A stretch of 64,000 bases of DNA, from positions 1,612,501 to 1,676,500 of the forward strand of contig NZ_CP040094.1 of NCBI RefSeq assembly GCF_013343235.1, written 5' to 3'. The DNA comes from Nostoc sp. TCL240-02 (lineage in GTDB: Bacteria > Cyanobacteriota > Cyanobacteriia > Cyanobacteriales > Nostocaceae). Made by a program: the position numbers and the translations under genes. Of the stretch, positions 8,851 through 17,496 are shown in pieces. A model generated the notes under the pieces. It did not search any database and was not told the DNA's origin. It saw nothing but the letters and a program-made list of their open reading frames with translations. How positions within the stretch are numbered: the stretch's first letter is position 1; each line of letters starts with the position of its first letter.

Positions 8851-8866
8851 TGCAAAATCCATGCCA
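8851..8866 (-). promoter_or_regulatory. Sigma-54 (-24/-12) promoter, one mismatch
   Basis: Minus strand TGGCATGGATTTTGCA matches TGGCACG-N4-TTGCA except T for C at the sixth base; GG and GC spacing is exact. Predicted start is near 8840, about 23 nt before the ATG of the gene ending at 8062. TTGCAA motifs at 8944 and 8958 lie further upstream, but the activator here has no DNA-binding domain, so I do not call them enhancers. Confidence 0.8.
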
Positions 8867-9145
8867 TCCAGGGAATAGACGCAACTGCTCACTCTGATTC
8901 CCCCTGTACGCCCCAATTTTTTTCATTAGACCCGTCCTAAAACTTGCAAGCCAATATTTGCAAGGCTTTGAGACCAATCCTTGCAGATTCTCTTAAAACG
9001 TAACAATTACGGTTTGATATCGTTACTGATAGTTTAGAGCCGAAAAATGAAGTGATGCATTCAAGGCGATAAGCCTGCGGCATGGCTTCGCTTACCGCTA
9101 ATTGTTATTGATGATAATTACCTCGTTAAAACTCAAGTACCAATT
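8867..9145. other. Intergenic, junction of G+C-richer block and accessory region
   Basis: No coding frame supported. It holds three TTGCA(A/G) motifs (8944, 8958, 8981) and a short interspersed repeat near 9063-9100 of the GCCTGCGGCATGGC type found throughout filamentous cyanobacterial genomes. It ends at the IS5-type element. Confidence 0.5.
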
Positions 9146-10283
9146 AGACTTGTCCGAAACATTAACTTAGGAAAAGAAAAATGGTAAAACGTTAAGTTGA
9201 GCGTTTACCATTTTTCAGAATTAGTTATGGTTTTTGATTATATCGAGAAATATCCACACAGAACAAAACAAATTTTAGGGATTAGTTACAAGCAACTACA
9301 ATCATTATTAAATTGCGCCATAAAACGACACCAAGACATCAAAACTAAACAGGAGAGTCAGAAAATTAGAATGAATGCATCTGGTGGTGGTCGTCCCGAA
9401 AAGTTATCAACCGACGAACAAGTATGTTTGTGCTTATTTTATCTAAGACAGATGCCAACTTTTCTTGTATTAGGAATGTTATTTGAGGTATCGAAGACAG
9501 AGGCTAACGATACTTTTCATTACTGGATACCAATCCTGCGAGACATTTTACCCGCTGGTTTATTAGAACAAGTATCAAATAATGAGAGTGATTTACTATT
9601 TGTTCAAGAAATATTAACCAATTTTCGGCTGTTAGTCGATAGTCTAGAACAACCAATATATAGGGATTCTGACCAAAAGGAACAACAAAAATATTTTTCT
9701 GGTAAGAAGAGGCAACATACATTAAAAAGTTTAATGATTGGGATACCAGAAGGTAAGGATATTGTAGAAGTAGAGATAGGCGTTCCTGGGCCAACAGCAG
9801 ATATAAAATTGTTTCGTCAATCTCAGCACAAATTTGATAAATCTCAACCTTTTTCAGGTGATAAAGGGTTTCAAGGTGGCGAAAACATAACTACTCCTCA
9901 TAAAAGAAAACCGAAGCGAGAATTAACTCAACAGCAAAAAGATGAAAACAAGGCTTTATCTAGTAATCGAATATTCATTGAACATTTAATTCGATTACTT
10001 AAAATATTTCGCATAGCTTCACAAAGATTTCGATTAAAGCTCGATACTTATGAACAAATTATTTTCACAGTATGTGGATTGGTTAGATTAAGAATAGGTA
10101 GCTTAATTTTGCCAACTTAACTACTAAGAGTAGTCAGGAAAATCTCAAAAAATAGGAGTGATATTTTATGCCTCTAAACTAACAGTAACTGTCTCAAAGC
10201 CTTATTACTGCGTTTTTCCGCAAATATCAAAGTTTTGCCTCAAAGCTTTGAACAGTCTGGCTTTGGAGTTTTCGGACAAGTCT
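9146..10283 (+). mobile_element. IS5-family insertion sequence, 1138 bp
   Basis: Both ends carry the 14-bp inverted repeat AGACTTGTCCGAAA (9146-9159; complement at 10270-10283), flanked by the 3-bp direct repeat ATT (9143-9145 and 10284-10286). Terminal repeat and 3-bp duplication agree with IS5-group elements. It contains one transposase gene and appears intact. Confidence 0.85.
9227..10120 (+). CDS. IS5-family transposase
   Basis: DDE transposase of about 297 residues. An N-terminal helix-turn-helix-like segment is followed by the catalytic region: first Asp in FRLLVDSLEQPIYRD, second in FSGDKGFQGG, and Glu in NRIFIEHLIRLLK. The ATG at 9227 is preferred over the TTG at 9197. No frameshift or stop, so it is likely functional, unlike most transposase genes in this window. 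Confidence 0.9.
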   Translation: MVFDYIEKYPHRTKQILGISYKQLQSLLNCAIKRHQDIKTKQESQKIRMNASGGGRPEKLSTDEQVCLCLFYLRQMPTFLVLGMLFEVSKTEANDTFHYWIPILRDILPAGLLEQVSNNESDLLFVQEILTNFRLLVDSLEQPIYRDSDQKEQQKYFSGKKRQHTLKSLMIGIPEGKDIVEVEIGVPGPTADIKLFRQSQHKFDKSQPFSGDKGFQGGENITTPHKRKPKRELTQQQKDENKALSSNRIFIEHLIRLLKIFRIASQRFRLKLDTYEQIIFTVCGLVRLRIGSLILPT

Positions 10284-10987
10284 ATTCAAAAGAGTGCCAG
10301 CCCGAAGATGTAGTAACTATCTGGATCAACAATGATGATATCGTCTGGGTAAAAATGACCCACGGCTATGCTCGATACCACAAACAGTCTTTCAAACGCG
10401 CAGTAGCAGAGATTAAAACAAGCCTTTCTACTCCAATAGAGCGCAATCAAAAGGAAGATGAGGAATTAAAACAAGCTGCTGACAAAATTGGCTTGTTAGA
10501 TGAATGTGACTGGTTATCGTTGAGTATCCAACCCTATCCTGACAAGGTAATCGGTTATGCTGGCTGCTACACCTCACAAAAGCCTCAATTATTTTCCCCG
10601 CCTGCTGAATGGGACTTCACACCACTCAAATGGAATATGCCTGCTGCCATCTGTCCAGACTGCGATGGTCACGGCTGCGGCAACTGCTCGTATCGCGGGA
10701 CTCGTGCAGAAGACTTGTGTACGCCAGTAAACGGCTACCGATTGACCTATGTAGGACGCACTGACACCCAGACGGCTCACAACGTCTATCTAGATGGTGA
10801 GTTTTTGGGAATACTCTTTAAGGTCAGGAATGCTGATGAGTTATGGGAAAACGACCCCAAGACCTACTACTAGCGCTGTGGCGATGGAGTGCAGTATTGG
10901 AGCGTCAGAGAGGCTGTAGAGGTGCTATCTAGAGTGACGACTCCGATTGAACTGCCTCTCTTGAGTCGGGAATTGGTAGCGGCATAA
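10284..10987 (+). pseudogene. Hypothetical protein with CxxC zinc motif, 5' cut by IS5 and in-frame TAG
   Basis: Genuine coding begins just inside the right end of the IS5 element; the open frame runs back to 10235 only through IS DNA, so the native N-terminus is lost. The protein has a compact Zn-ribbon-like motif CPDCDGHGCGNC (DnaJ-type CxxCxGxG). A TAG at 10871-10873 follows ENDPKTYY, but the same frame continues for 37 more sensible codons (RCGDGVQYWSVREAVEVL...) to a TAA at 10985. This suggests a CAG-to-TAG nonsense change. Function unknown. Confidence 0.65.
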
Positions 10988-10992
10988 ATGAA

Positions 10993-11016
10993 ATGGTGGG
11001 TTTTAATACCCACCAT
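10993..11016. other. Symmetric hairpin
   Basis: ATGGTGGGT and ACCCACCAT form a 9-bp stem around a TTTAAT loop, just after the preceding broken gene. It lacks a clear T-run, so terminator activity is uncertain. Confidence 0.5.
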
Positions 11017-11065
11017 GCAACCATAATCAATTCTTGTAAAATAAAACACAGTTCGCCTTTAAAAC

Positions 11066-11959
11066 ATGAGTAGCAAGCCTTACGATCAGTTTTCTAAGGA
11101 ATTATTAGAGGAGTTGTTGTCTCCTTTAGGTAGAGTAGAAGTTAACAAACAAGTCACTGATGAAGCCAGATTTGTTGACGTTTTGTTTACAAGCACACCA
11201 ACTGCCCAAGCTCAAAATCTTGGATTATTGGGTAGAATCGCTGTACTAAATACGGCACTTTTGGAACCATTCCGCAATCAACCAACTAGGTCAGAGGTAC
11301 GCAACTGTTTTCTGAAACTGTTCACCGTGATTGCAGACTCACAACGCAAAGCCAAGCGAGAGAAAACCAGCTTACCAGAAGATAGTTTAGCTCGTTTATG
11401 GATTATATCGCCTAGTGCTTCCGCCTCTCTGTTGGAGGATTTAGAGGTTAAACTAGACTTAGAAAACTGGACGACTGGAGTTTACTTTTTCCAAAAATGT
11501 TTTCAAGCAGCAATAGTAGCGGTTAACAAGCTACCAGTAACAGAGGAAACATTATGGCTGAGGATTTTGGGTAGAGGCGAAACGCAACGTACTGCCATTG
11601 ATGAATTGCTGGCATTACCCGAAAGCAACCAATTAAGACAAAATACTCTCAAACTGATTACTAATTTGCAGGTCATTATAGTTCAACAGCAAGAAACTTT
11701 AACAGAAGATGAGCAGGAATTAATTATGAATTTGTCGCAAGCTTACCAGCAGTGGGAAGAAACCACTAAGCAACAAGGAGTACAACAAGAACGCCGCCAA
11801 GTTGTAGAAAATTTGTTGAGATTCCGGTTTGGTGTTGTTGATGAAGAACTGTTGAGAGTCGTTGATAGTTTGTTGCAGTTAACGCCAGAAGAATTTACTC
11901 CGCTATGTCTTCAATTATCCCGTGAAGAGTTGTTGGTCAGGTTTAATTCACAAGGATAA
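11066..11959 (+). CDS. Rpn/DUF4351-type PD-(D/E)XK-like protein
   Basis: 297 residues. The N-terminus (YDQFSKELLEELLSPLGRVEVNKQV...ARFVDVLFT) has the layout of the cyanobacterial DUF4351/Rpn-transposase-like family that descends from PD-(D/E)XK nucleases. The C-terminal part has a Gln-rich coiled coil (about 215-245) and the DUF4351-like ending VVENLLRFRFG...LSREELLVRF. These proteins occur in many copies in cyanobacterial genomes; a nuclease activity is inferred and not shown. No upstream operon partner. Confidence 0.75.
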   Translation: MSSKPYDQFSKELLEELLSPLGRVEVNKQVTDEARFVDVLFTSTPTAQAQNLGLLGRIAVLNTALLEPFRNQPTRSEVRNCFLKLFTVIADSQRKAKREKTSLPEDSLARLWIISPSASASLLEDLEVKLDLENWTTGVYFFQKCFQAAIVAVNKLPVTEETLWLRILGRGETQRTAIDELLALPESNQLRQNTLKLITNLQVIIVQQQETLTEDEQELIMNLSQAYQQWEETTKQQGVQQERRQVVENLLRFRFGVVDEELLRVVDSLLQLTPEEFTPLCLQLSREELLVRFNSQG

Positions 11960-12089
11960 TCTTAATCCAATAACTGTTTTATAAAGCCCTTTTGTAGTAA
12001 CAAGAGCGCTGTTTTATTGGCTCTGCACTTTATACATCTGAAATCAACGGCTTCGCCAAGACAAAAGTGAAATGTATTGGTATTGAACA

Positions 12090-12647
12090 ATGAACCCTCA
12101 AGAAAATGCTGAACTACTTGCTGCTCTGATGCGCCAAGAGGAATTACTCAAGCAATTAGTTGCAGCAATCAATAAGCCGAAATTGGGACTTCACAGTGAA
12201 GCTGGCAGTAGCAAAATCTACTGCAATCGTCACAATGGTTATCTGTGGTACACCCTAAACAACAGTGAAGCAAGTGCGATTACCCAAACAGCCTTAACTG
12301 GATATTTGCGAGAACTTAAATTCGAGAAGTGTGAGCGCAGAGGAAAGGAAGTTTACAAGTTGCTGATTACAATTCAAGCAGACAGACTTTATATATTAGA
12401 AAGTGGGCATGAGACTCACTTTGCTAAATGTGTATTAGCCGCGATCGCAACTCTGACTCCACAACAGCTTTACTCTCCGCTCACGCTACAGCCTACTCCA
12501 GGAACAACCGATGAAAGCGTCTTATTCTGTCGGGTATGGGTAGAGTCGGAATTAGTTATGGCATCCTACAATGAGGAGACGAACTGGCGCGAGATCAGTA
12601 AACAGGCAATTGCTGTAATAAAAGCTGCGAATGAAATGGTATTTTAG
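12090..12647 (+). CDS. Hypothetical protein
   Basis: 185 residues, not recognised. It starts with a helical segment (ENAELLAALMRQEELLKQLVAAI) that may oligomerise, followed by a mixed alpha/beta region with NRHNGYLWYTLNN and a C-terminal half typical of a small globular domain. It lies in a same-strand series with the DUF1257/AAA gene group, separated by over 200 bp. Stop is TAG; a weak hairpin follows at 12668-12694. Confidence 0.7.
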   Translation: MNPQENAELLAALMRQEELLKQLVAAINKPKLGLHSEAGSSKIYCNRHNGYLWYTLNNSEASAITQTALTGYLRELKFEKCERRGKEVYKLLITIQADRLYILESGHETHFAKCVLAAIATLTPQQLYSPLTLQPTPGTTDESVLFCRVWVESELVMASYNEETNWREISKQAIAVIKAANEMVF

Positions 12648-12667
12648 TTCAAAGGTAGAGATGAAAA

Positions 12668-12694
12668 AAGGCAGGTAATCATTAATTCTGCCTT
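12668..12694 (+). terminator. Possible weak terminator
   Basis: AAGGCAG and CTGCCTT form a 7-bp stem shortly after the hypothetical gene ending at 12647. Only three T residues follow closely, so confidence is low. Confidence 0.35.
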
Positions 12695-12867
12695 ACGTTT
12701 ACCAGATAAATTATTGCAGTTTACATGACAAACTTATTCCAAGTTATGTCTTAAGTATGAGTAATCCGCTGACTGTAAACAAGGCTTGTAGCTAGCAATA
12801 CCATCAGTTGCTCAAGTTTTGTCTACAGCTTGCTGTGCTGTGTAATCACTATCACCAACAACAAGAG

Positions 12868-13951
12868 ATGACTATAACAATTGTTCAGCCCAGTGTCGAA
12901 AACTTACAATAGTTTTCTGACTCGTTCGACATTGAAAAACTACTGCAATCTGACGGAATTCTGCCGTGGCTTTTGGCTAACGGTTGGGATTATAGCGACG
13001 AATCTTGTTTGATTGCAAATGTTATTGATGAGTCTACAAGCCTAGATGAAGTTTGGGACTCAGAGGAGTTTGATTTTAAGGCACTACCAATTCTGAAGTC
13101 GGTCTACGAGGTATTAAGGTATTCAAAAAGCTTGATGAAGCTGCTACCCAACTGAGGCAAGAGATTGCTTCAGTTCAAGAATGGATGAGTAGTGATACTG
13201 GCGATTGGATTTGTCCGATTGATTTAGCTCCACTCGTTTGGAATCAACTGCTTAATATTAGAGATAACATCGCCCCTGGACTGCGTAATCAGCTAAAAGT
13301 TGATTATGAAGCGGGACTTCTTGATTATCAAGAGCGAATTGACCAGTTTCTCTCACTTAACACTTGGGAATTACCTCATGATAAGCAAGAATCAGTCAAA
13401 GCCAACTTAATAATGGCTTTTCCGACTCTGACTGACCTTGAAGATTATCTCCAAGTCATTATTGGTCGTCCAGTGATTATCCCTACCCTGTCTGAACAAC
13501 TCGACCATAAACAAGCCGAATGCTTGGAGCAAATCACGCGATTTATACAACAGTATGACTCTAACTTAGAGTAAAGACTAAGGGAATCAGCCCTCGCGGG
13601 TGGTGAACAACTCGCCGCGCAGCTTCTCTCTGAACTAGCCGATTGGGAGGGCGTAAACCTGTTCAGTTCAAGAAAAAGATGGAACGCCATCTGATGAAGG
13701 TTCAGGTACTACTAGCGAATGCTGACCAAGAAGCCGATAGCAGTCTGCAACAAATGATGGCACACATTGACTCGATTGTTAATGATCCGGCGATTGAGTC
13801 GAAGAATCTTGGTAGTGAGGGGCGCAGTCAGTTACAGCAAAAGATGCAAGAGATTCGCACCAAACTACTAGATGAACAACGCAATCTCCAACAGCTTGCA
13901 AGCTCTGATGTGGGCTTGTCGAAAGCTACAGTCATGTCTTTCAAGTTCAGG
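12868..13951 (+). pseudogene. Decayed coiled-coil gene upstream of DUF1257
   Basis: One long gene can be traced through several lesions. It starts at ATG 12868; an in-frame TAG at 12910 is followed by coding that runs to about 13080, then shifts frame (EEFDFK to TNSEVGLRGIKVFKKLDEAATQLRQEI). It continues through 13185-13571 to a TAA at 13572, reads on in the same frame (RLRESALAGGEQLAAQLLSELADW), shifts again near 13640 to KPVQFKKKMERHLMKVQV and ends near 13951. The product is helical and Gln/Glu-rich, with no recognised domain. The same-strand position before DUF1257, DUF2997 and the AAA gene suggests one former operon. Confidence 0.6.
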
Positions 13952-14097
13952 TAAAAAACAGTCTTGGGCGGAGTTACATCGCTCAAGACTAACTAATGAA
14001 TTGGAAATGTGGTGTTCACCTCTGGGGTGTTCACCTCCAAAAGAATATCGCACTTTTACTATTTCTCAAACCAATTTTTAAAGCTTGGAGATAACTT

Positions 14098-14547
14098 GTG
14101 TCACACTTCTCAACTGTTAAAACCAAACTCATATCCCTTGAATGTTTAGTACAAGCTCTCACGGATCTAAATCTATCACCGCAAGTTTATGAAAAAGCAT
14201 AGTCATTAAAAGGATACTACGGGTCATCTCAAGGACAAAGTGCTGAAATCATTGTATCTGGTCGTACCATTAAAGCCCGTGCAGACATCGGGTTCAAATG
14301 GAATCAGTCAAGCGGCATGTACGAAATAATACACGACAGTTATGAAACAGTTCCGAAACTGGGACAAGACTTTTTCACCAATAAGCTAATGCTGGCTTAT
14401 GGACAACGCATGGTGAGAGCTAAAGCTGCCGAGTTACAAGAAAAGTTTGGAGAATGTGCGATCGCAGAATCAACCAACAGCACTGTACAAACTCTACGGC
14501 TGACTTTTGCCGGACATCAAGAAATACAACAATATGCAAGGAGATAA
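14098..14547 (+). pseudogene. DUF1257 (Ycf35-like) protein with in-frame TAG
   Basis: GTG start at 14098 with GGAG 7 nt upstream; the sequence begins SHFSTVKTKL, characteristic of the DUF1257/Ycf35 family. A TAG at 14200-14202 interrupts EKA*SLKGYYG, after which the family sequence continues (AEIIVSGRTIKARADIGFKW) to a TAA at 14545. The stop looks like a CAG-to-TAG change. Downstream reinitiation at ATG 14317 would give only 76 residues. It is 3 bp from the DUF2997 gene, its usual cyanobacterial neighbour. Function of the family is unknown. Confidence 0.8.
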
Positions 14548-14550
14548 ACT

Positions 14551-14760
14551 ATGGAACGTTCAATTTTGATTCATTTTGACTCGGCTACAGGTGAAGTTCG
14601 AGTCGAAGCAGAAGGTTTTCAGGGACTAACTTGTTTGTCAGTAACCCAGCCATTTGAAGAGGCGTTGGGAGTTGTGGGCGAAAGCGATCGCATCTACAAA
14701 GAAGAGTCAGCCCGACAAATCCGTAACACTAACACCCACCAACAGTATCAGCGCCAGTAG
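14551..14760 (+). CDS. DUF2997 small protein
   Basis: 69 residues. MERSILIHFDSATGEVRVEAEGFQGLTCLSVTQPFEEALG matches the DUF2997 family as I remember it, a small beta-rich protein found next to DUF1257 in cyanobacteria and plastid-related lineages. Function unknown. It starts 3 bp after the DUF1257 stop. The following IS630 insertion separates it from the AAA gene of the same set. Confidence 0.75.
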   Translation: MERSILIHFDSATGEVRVEAEGFQGLTCLSVTQPFEEALGVVGESDRIYKEESARQIRNTNTHQQYQRQ

Positions 14761-14781
14761 TTAGTAATCAGTAGTCAGTTA

Positions 14782-15811
14782 TAGCGGTTATCAGTCTACT
14801 TCAGTACAGTAGGAGAGAGCAATTCTACTGATAATTGGTGGTGATGAAAGCCTACTCTCTCGACTTGCGTCAAAAAATAGTTGATGCTTATGCCTGCGGT
14901 GACATTTCCCAACGAAAACTGGCTAAAAACTTTGGTGTCACCTTAAGTTTTGTGCAAAATTTACTCAAACGCCATCGAGAATTGGGGATGATAGGCCCCA
15001 AGGTGCGGACTGAGCAGACAGCAACAAAGTTGAATGCTGAACAGTTAGAAATCCTGCGCCAACTCGTCATAGCACAGCCCGATGCGACGTTAAGCGAATT
15101 GCGGGAACGACTTTACGAGAAAACAGAGGTCTTAATTGGGGTAGCTACGGTGAATCGGATGGTTCGCTGGAAACTTCACCTCAACCTCAAAAAAAAGTCT
15201 CCACCTCACAAAAAAAGGTAGTGATGAAGTCCAACTAGCCCGATTTGAGTACTGGAAACTCTTGAGGGGGATACCCGTCGAAGAGCTGATTTTCTTAGAT
15301 GAATCGGGAGTTAATCTGTCCTTCATCCGCAAATGTGCCCGCGCCTTGCCTGGCCCTTCAGGCCTATGCTCAAAAGCCCAACCGCAAAGGGAAAAATGTC
15401 TCGGTAATTGGTGCAATTAGCTTGAAAGGACTGCTCACCCAATGGAGTGGCTTAGGTTCTATCGATGCTTTGACTTTTGATGCCTTCATCGCCCAAAAGC
15501 TCGTACCCAAACTTTGGCCTGGTGCAGTGGTGATCATGGATAACTGCTCAATCCATAAAAGTGATGAACTTGAAGCTTTGCTCATCGCTGCTGGCGCTCA
15601 TCTCATTTATCTCCCCCCCTATTCTCCCGATTTTTCACCGATTGAGAATTGTTGGTCCAAGATTAAGAACATTCTCCGTCGCATCGGTGCAAGGACATAC
15701 CCTGATTTACTCCAGGCATTAGATACGGCATTCGCAGAAGTGACAATAGAGAATTTGCTGGGTTGGTTTACTCACTGCTGCTACTGTACCTCACAAGACT
15801 GATAACCGCTA
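14782..15811 (+). mobile_element. IS630-family insertion sequence
   Basis: A perfect 16-bp terminal inverted repeat, TAGCGGTTATCAGTCT, occurs at 14782-14797 and as its complement at 15796-15811. The element is flanked by TA on both sides (14780-14781 and 15812-15813), the TA target duplication of the IS630/Tc1 group. Length 1030 bp. Confidence 0.92.
14844..15802 (+). pseudogene. IS630 transposase, two frameshifts
   Basis: The N-terminal helix-turn-helix (YSLDLRQKIVDAYACGDISQRKLAKNFGV) is in one frame to 15221. An A8 run near 15189 or an A7 run near 15210 then shifts to a second frame carrying VEELIFLDESGVNLSF, the first catalytic Asp. A second shift near 15350 leads to the third frame with VVIMDNCSIHKS and YSPDFSPIENCWSKIK, the remaining catalytic residues. 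The A-run shift could be programmed, as in other IS630 elements; the second shift looks like damage. Confidence 0.8.
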
Positions 15812-16314
15812 TAACACTTCTAACTGACTACTGATAAAAAATATCGGCTTCGCCATTTCATAAATGAAGTAATTAAATAATTGACATGAAACTCTCAAAT
15901 CTGCTCTCCACGCTCGATTCACAAATCCCTATCGCAGCGCTTGACGTGCTATCACCTGATGAAGCGACGATTATTCAATGGCTGACTACTGAAGCTAACA
16001 ATAAGCTTTCATGTCCAGTGTTTTTCTGGAACCTCGGTGTGTCCAGTCTAGAACAGTGCCTGATTGCGTCGGATGGTGGTTTAATATTTAAGCCAGTAGC
16101 AGAGTATAAAAAGCCGCCCCAGGCTGATCCACGATTGTATGTGTTTGATTACATTGCTAATTTTAACGGTGTTGGAGTGTTTATCTTGGGAGACATTCAC
16201 CCGTTTGTTGCCAAGAACTCACCTCAGTTATCATGGGAGATTTTAAGTAAGGTAAAAAACCTTTACCACAGGTTAAAACCTACAGATAAACGCATTGTGC
16301 TGTTAGGTCAGAAC

Positions 16315-17496
16315 CAAAAGTGTTGAATGTTAAGAAAAATCCGATAAAAACAGCCCAAAATATGTTAAATTTTGGGCGGAAGATTAAAGTATATCTATTT
16401 GATAGTGATTATAAATTCATTTCCCAAGATTGTCAAAGATATCTTGAGAGGACTGCCAAAAAACGATTATCCAGTATTGAACAGTCGTCTGTTCTTTGAG
16501 TGCTGGTTATCTTATGCTATGGATAACAGCTTAACAAGTATGCGAGATTTGTTTAACAGATTAAATAACAATTGTTTTGAGGTAGATATTTCTACTTTCT
16601 CTAAGGCAAACTTACATCGAAGCCAAAAACCTTTTCAAGAAATTCACCAAAAATTAAATGAATTAGTGCAGAATAAAACTCAAAAAAAGTTACACAATAA
16701 ATATGCAATTTGTCCAATAGATTCAACAATTATTACTCTCACAAGTAAATTGTTATGGGTATTAGGACACCATCAAGTAAAACTTTTCAGTTCTCTAAAT
16801 CTAGCTACTGGAAGTCCATCAGATAACTTCATAAACTTTGGACATGACCATAACTATAAATTTGGTTCTAAAATCATGTCTAGTCTACCAATAAATGCTG
16901 TTGGAGTAATGAATAGGGGTTTTGCTGGATTAAAATTTATCCAAGAATTAGTACAAGAAAACAAATATTTTGTTTTGCGGATAAAAAATAATTGGAAATT
17001 AGAATTTGATAGCTCAAATGAGTTGGTCAAAGTCGGTGCATCTGATGATGCTCAAGCCTATAGAGTAATTAATTTTTGTGATTTAGACGCGAAAACCGAG
17101 TTTCGCTTAGTTACTAATTTACCTGCTGATGGAGAGGCTGCCGTTAGTGATGATGAAATTAGGGATATTTATCGATTACGTTGGGGAGTTGAATTGTTAT
17201 GGAAGTTTTTAAAGATGCACTTAAAACTTGACAAATTAATTACTAAGAACGTCAATGGTATCACTATACAAATTTACGTTAGTTTAATAGCTTATCTAAT
17301 TTTACAGATATTATCTATTCCACAACAATGGGGACATACGCTATTAGATAAATTCCGCTATTTACAATCTTGTATGTGTCAGAAAATCAGTTATGTTCAT
17401 TGGTTTGAGGAGATGATGTCATGTTGACTATTTTAGGCTTAAGAGAGTTAGTGTAACTAGATATGTAAAGTTTTGTATTAGGATTCAACATTTCTG
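16315..17496 (+). mobile_element. IS4-family insertion sequence, 1182 bp
   Basis: Inserted in the AAA gene with a 9-bp direct repeat GGTCAGAAC at 16306-16314 and 17497-17505. Imperfect terminal inverted repeats begin CAAAAGTGTTGAATG at the left and CAGAAATGTTGAATC (complement) at the right. The 9-bp duplication fits IS4-family behaviour. Confidence 0.92.
16372..17427 (+). CDS. IS4-family transposase, probably inactive
   Basis: About 350 residues, start codon uncertain (TTG 16372 opens the frame; a GTG at 16405 is also possible). First catalytic Asp in AICPIDSTIITL; the Y-(2)-R-(3)-E-(6)-K signature is present as YRLRWGVELLWKFLK. The second catalytic Asp, normally within a DRGF motif, reads MNRGFAG here, so Asp appears replaced by Asn (codon AAT). 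That would abolish catalysis if the alignment is right. Confidence 0.85.
   Translation: MGGRLKYIYLIVIINSFPKIVKDILRGLPKNDYPVLNSRLFFECWLSYAMDNSLTSMRDLFNRLNNNCFEVDISTFSKANLHRSQKPFQEIHQKLNELVQNKTQKKLHNKYAICPIDSTIITLTSKLLWVLGHHQVKLFSSLNLATGSPSDNFINFGHDHNYKFGSKIMSSLPINAVGVMNRGFAGLKFIQELVQENKYFVLRIKNNWKLEFDSSNELVKVGASDDAQAYRVINFCDLDAKTEFRLVTNLPADGEAAVSDDEIRDIYRLRWGVELLWKFLKMHLKLDKLITKNVNGITIQIYVSLIAYLILQILSIPQQWGHTLLDKFRYLQSCMCQKISYVHWFEEMMSC

Noticed and set aside
8944..8986. Three TTGCA(A/G) motifs as an enhancer for the response regulator
   Set aside because: The adjacent activator has no DNA-binding domain, and similar motifs are not seen near the other sigma-54 site.
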